Source of the DNA: an uncultured Cohaesibacter sp.
Lineage (GTDB): Bacteria > Pseudomonadota > Alphaproteobacteria > Rhizobiales > Cohaesibacteraceae
Reading direction: 5' to 3'
DNA length: 64,000 bases
Assembly: GCF_963667045.1 (NCBI RefSeq)
Contig: NZ_OY762934.1
Span: 2,349,501 to 2,413,500 of the forward strand
This document shows positions 62,424 to 64,000 of this stretch, piece after piece. Every line of letters begins with the position of its first letter. The stretch's first letter is position 1. The notes under the pieces were generated by a model. That model ran no database searches. It was not told the DNA's origin and was given only the letters and a program-made list of their open reading frames with translations. The position numbers and the translations under genes are program-made.

Positions 62424-64000
62424 ATGAACACGAAAGATCCAATTCTTGGCGCGGAGGGTGGCCACTGGAACCACCAGTCGCACGAAATGCTTTACGGCCA
62501 GAATCTGAACGATGGCCTGGCCGACTTTATTCTTGATCATATCCAGCCAACGGATTTCATGGAATTCGGCTCCGGTCTGTGTGCTCTTGCCGACTATCTG
62601 GGGCATAACGCCCGTCTCGGCACCTCCTGCCTGCTCGAACCCGATGTGCAGCTGGACAGGCCACTGGCGCCAAACCTGCATCTGCTCAACGTGAATGTCC
62701 TGACGCAGCCGCCTCCGGCAATCCTTGACCGCACCTTTGACATGGTTCTGTCGATCGAGGTTGCAGAACATGTGCCCCGGGATCAGCATGCCGCCCTGTT
62801 CGACTTTCTTGTCGCTCGTGCCGGACGCCATATCGTCTTTTCCGGCGCACGGCCCGGTCAGGGAGGACACGGCCACATCGCCGAGCGTCCGGAACTCGAG
62901 TGGCGCGCTGAATTCACGTCACGGGGCTGCCGGTTCGATCCGCAACTGACCGCACGAGCCCGAGCCATGAGCAACCGGCGCAACATCAATCACCGGCGCA
63001 ACCTTCAGGTTTTCCACGCACCGAAGCGCTCTCAACGGATGGTCCGTCTGGAAGCCCGGATGAAGCCCTATCTGCAGGATCTGCTTGACATCGCGCTGCT
63101 GAATCCGGGGGGCTACACGGGCAATCTGGCCTATGTCGACCTCAAGGGAGCGCGAGGCTTGCGGCCTGAGCATTCCCTTCACTGGAAGCGCGAGAATCTG
63201 GCCGAACTGGCCGAACACGCCAGATCCATACTTGAGGTTGGCTTTGCCGGGGGGCATTCGGCCCTGTTGATGCTGCTTGCCAATCCCACATCAAAACTGA
63301 CCATCATCGATCCGCTCGAACTGCCCCATGCCCGCAAGTCGTTTGACTATCTGAACGCCATGTTCCCGGGTCGCTTGACGCTGCTCCCCGGCTTTTCAAC
63401 CGACCGGCTGCCTGAACTGGCCCCGGCGTCCTTCGATCTGGTTCATCTGGATGGCGGCAAGGACAAGACCATCGCCAGCGATCTTGAGCTATTGCGACCA
63501 CTGGTCACTGCGGATCATATCCTGTGCATCGATGACACCCAGAATGAAAATCTGAGCGCCGAGGTTGAACGCTGGGAGGCTCGGGGCGATCTTGACATGA
63601 CGGGGTTCGAAGCGATGAATGCGGCCTCCAGACAGAGCCGCTGGACCCATTGCATCGCCCGGTTTGGCAATCTCGACACGGTGCATGACCGCATCATCGA
63701 GAGGGTGCGGACCATTTACAAGGGGGTGGATCATCCCTCCATCTACACCAATCCGGAGCAACATGGAGCGCGGCGCTCGGACTATCTGATCAAGGCGATC
63801 CGGGACATCGACCGCCAGCGCCTTCCGGGTGCCTTTGTCGAAATCGGCGTGGCCGCCGGTCACTCCAGCGTCATCGCGGCACTGGCCTCAGCCAAGATAT
63901 TGGGCCGCCCCTTCTTCCTCTATGACACCTTTCAGGGCTTTGAGGAAAACCTGCCTGACGAGAAGGATCTTCAGGACCGCTCGATCAAGGACTATGACCT
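62424..64000 (+). CDS. Multi-domain protein with three SAM-methyltransferase-like folds (3' end outside window)
   Basis: The frame is open from ATG 62424 to the window edge (525 codons). Domain 1 (about 20-170) has FMEFGSG (45-51) and IEVAEHVP (111-118). Domain 2 (about 255-425) has ILEVGFAGGHSALL (269-282) and LVHLDGGKDK (339-348), like Methyltransf_24. Domain 3 (from about 450) has FVEIGVAAGHSS (471-482) and YDTFQGFEENLP (500-511), like TylF/macrocin O-methyltransferases. Such modular proteins are seen with polysaccharide or natural-product genes, but no such cluster is in view. Substrates unknown. Confidence 0.8.
   Translation, partial: MNTKDPILGAEGGHWNHQSHEMLYGQNLNDGLADFILDHIQPTDFMEFGSGLCALADYLGHNARLGTSCLLEPDVQLDRPLAPNLHLLNVNVLTQPPPAILDRTFDMVLSIEVAEHVPRDQHAALFDFLVARAGRHIVFSGARPGQGGHGHIAERPELEWRAEFTSRGCRFDPQLTARARAMSNRRNINHRRNLQVFHAPKRSQRMVRLEARMKPYLQDLLDIALLNPGGYTGNLAYVDLKGARGLRPEHSLHWKRENLAELAEHARSILEVGFAGGHSALLMLLANPTSKLTIIDPLELPHARKSFDYLNAMFPGRLTLLPGFSTDRLPELAPASFDLVHLDGGKDKTIASDLELLRPLVTADHILCIDDTQNENLSAEVERWEARGDLDMTGFEAMNAASRQSRWTHCIARFGNLDTVHDRIIERVRTIYKGVDHPSIYTNPEQHGARRSDYLIKAIRDIDRQRLPGAFVEIGVAAGHSSVIAALASAKILGRPFFLYDTFQGFEENLPDEKDLQDRSIKDYD

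Noticed and set aside
1..64000. tRNA, rRNA, transposase, integrase or phage genes
   Set aside because: Reading both strands I found no tRNA T-arm context, rRNA sequence or mobile-element protein, so no island boundary can be defined.

Overview
The window looks like chromosome from an alphaproteobacterium of the Rhizobiales/Hyphomicrobiales type. The evidence is: a rhizobial-style flagellar cluster with motE; a Hyphomicrobiales-type porin; TGA-N9-TCA iron-responsive sites; a DtxR-family MntR with palindromic operators; an AcdR/AcdS pair; and TRAP and opp-type transporters in a GC-rich background. I see no rRNA, tRNA, CRISPR array, prophage or insertion sequence, so this reads as stable chromosome with a few accessory islands.

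Layout. (1) 1-6347, minus strand: flagellar rod, ring and export genes in two blocks, motE-flgH-fliL-fliP and, after a terminator, flgB-flgC-fliE-flgG-flgA-flgI, the last cut by the window edge. (2) 6708-13655, plus: a small cysteine-containing exported protein, then cydA-cydB-cydX-cydD-cydC for the bd oxidase and its assembly exporter. (3) 13747-19792: an iron locus (imelysin, di-heme oxidoreductase, second imelysin, DUF1513 protein) divergent from a VIT/CCC1 metal transporter, with two iron-box motifs between them. (4) 19935-23504: threonine/serine dehydratase, LacI-type regulator and HAD phosphatase. (5) 23590-25579: mntR and mntH with three MntR-like palindromes. (6) 25661-27312: acdR and acdS. 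(7) 27530-31344: DUF2161 nuclease-fold protein, NifX-like protein with a His-rich tail, porin, and a TetR regulator. (8) 31345-32284: a gene-poor, AT-rich, highly structured region. (9) 32285-37890, minus: an oligopeptide-type ABC transporter. (10) 38340-52355: a glucuronide/glucuronate island (uxuA, GntR regulator, GH2 beta-glucuronidase, TRAP transporter, GH31 glycosidase, uxuB, uxaC, kdgA) arranged around one divergent control region. (11) 52551-60716: DUF1176 exported protein, NSS symporter, TAXI-TRAP transporter, MFS transporter and DeoR regulator. (12) 61110-64000: a TPR-methyltransferase and a protein with three methyltransferase-like folds in a row that runs off the window.

How the genes fit together. 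The uronate island is nearly a complete pathway: glycosidases release glucuronate, the TRAP system imports it, UxaC gives fructuronate, UxuB mannonate, UxuA 2-keto-3-deoxygluconate (KDG), and KdgA cleaves the phosphorylated product. A KDG kinase is not in the window. Iron and manganese handling sit close together with visible candidate operators.

Most unusual feature. The 31.5-32.0 kb region has a consensus-like promoter, phased GGTCAAA repeats and a run of stem-loops. Two of these have unrelated stems but the same 14-base loop ACTGCTTGCGACAC. The core GCTTGCGACA is exactly complementary to the leader of the nearby porin mRNA and, with one G-U pair, to the ribosome-binding region of the neighbouring TetR-family mRNA. 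This is consistent with an undescribed regulatory RNA with a duplicated seed. A protein operator shared by these genes is the main alternative.
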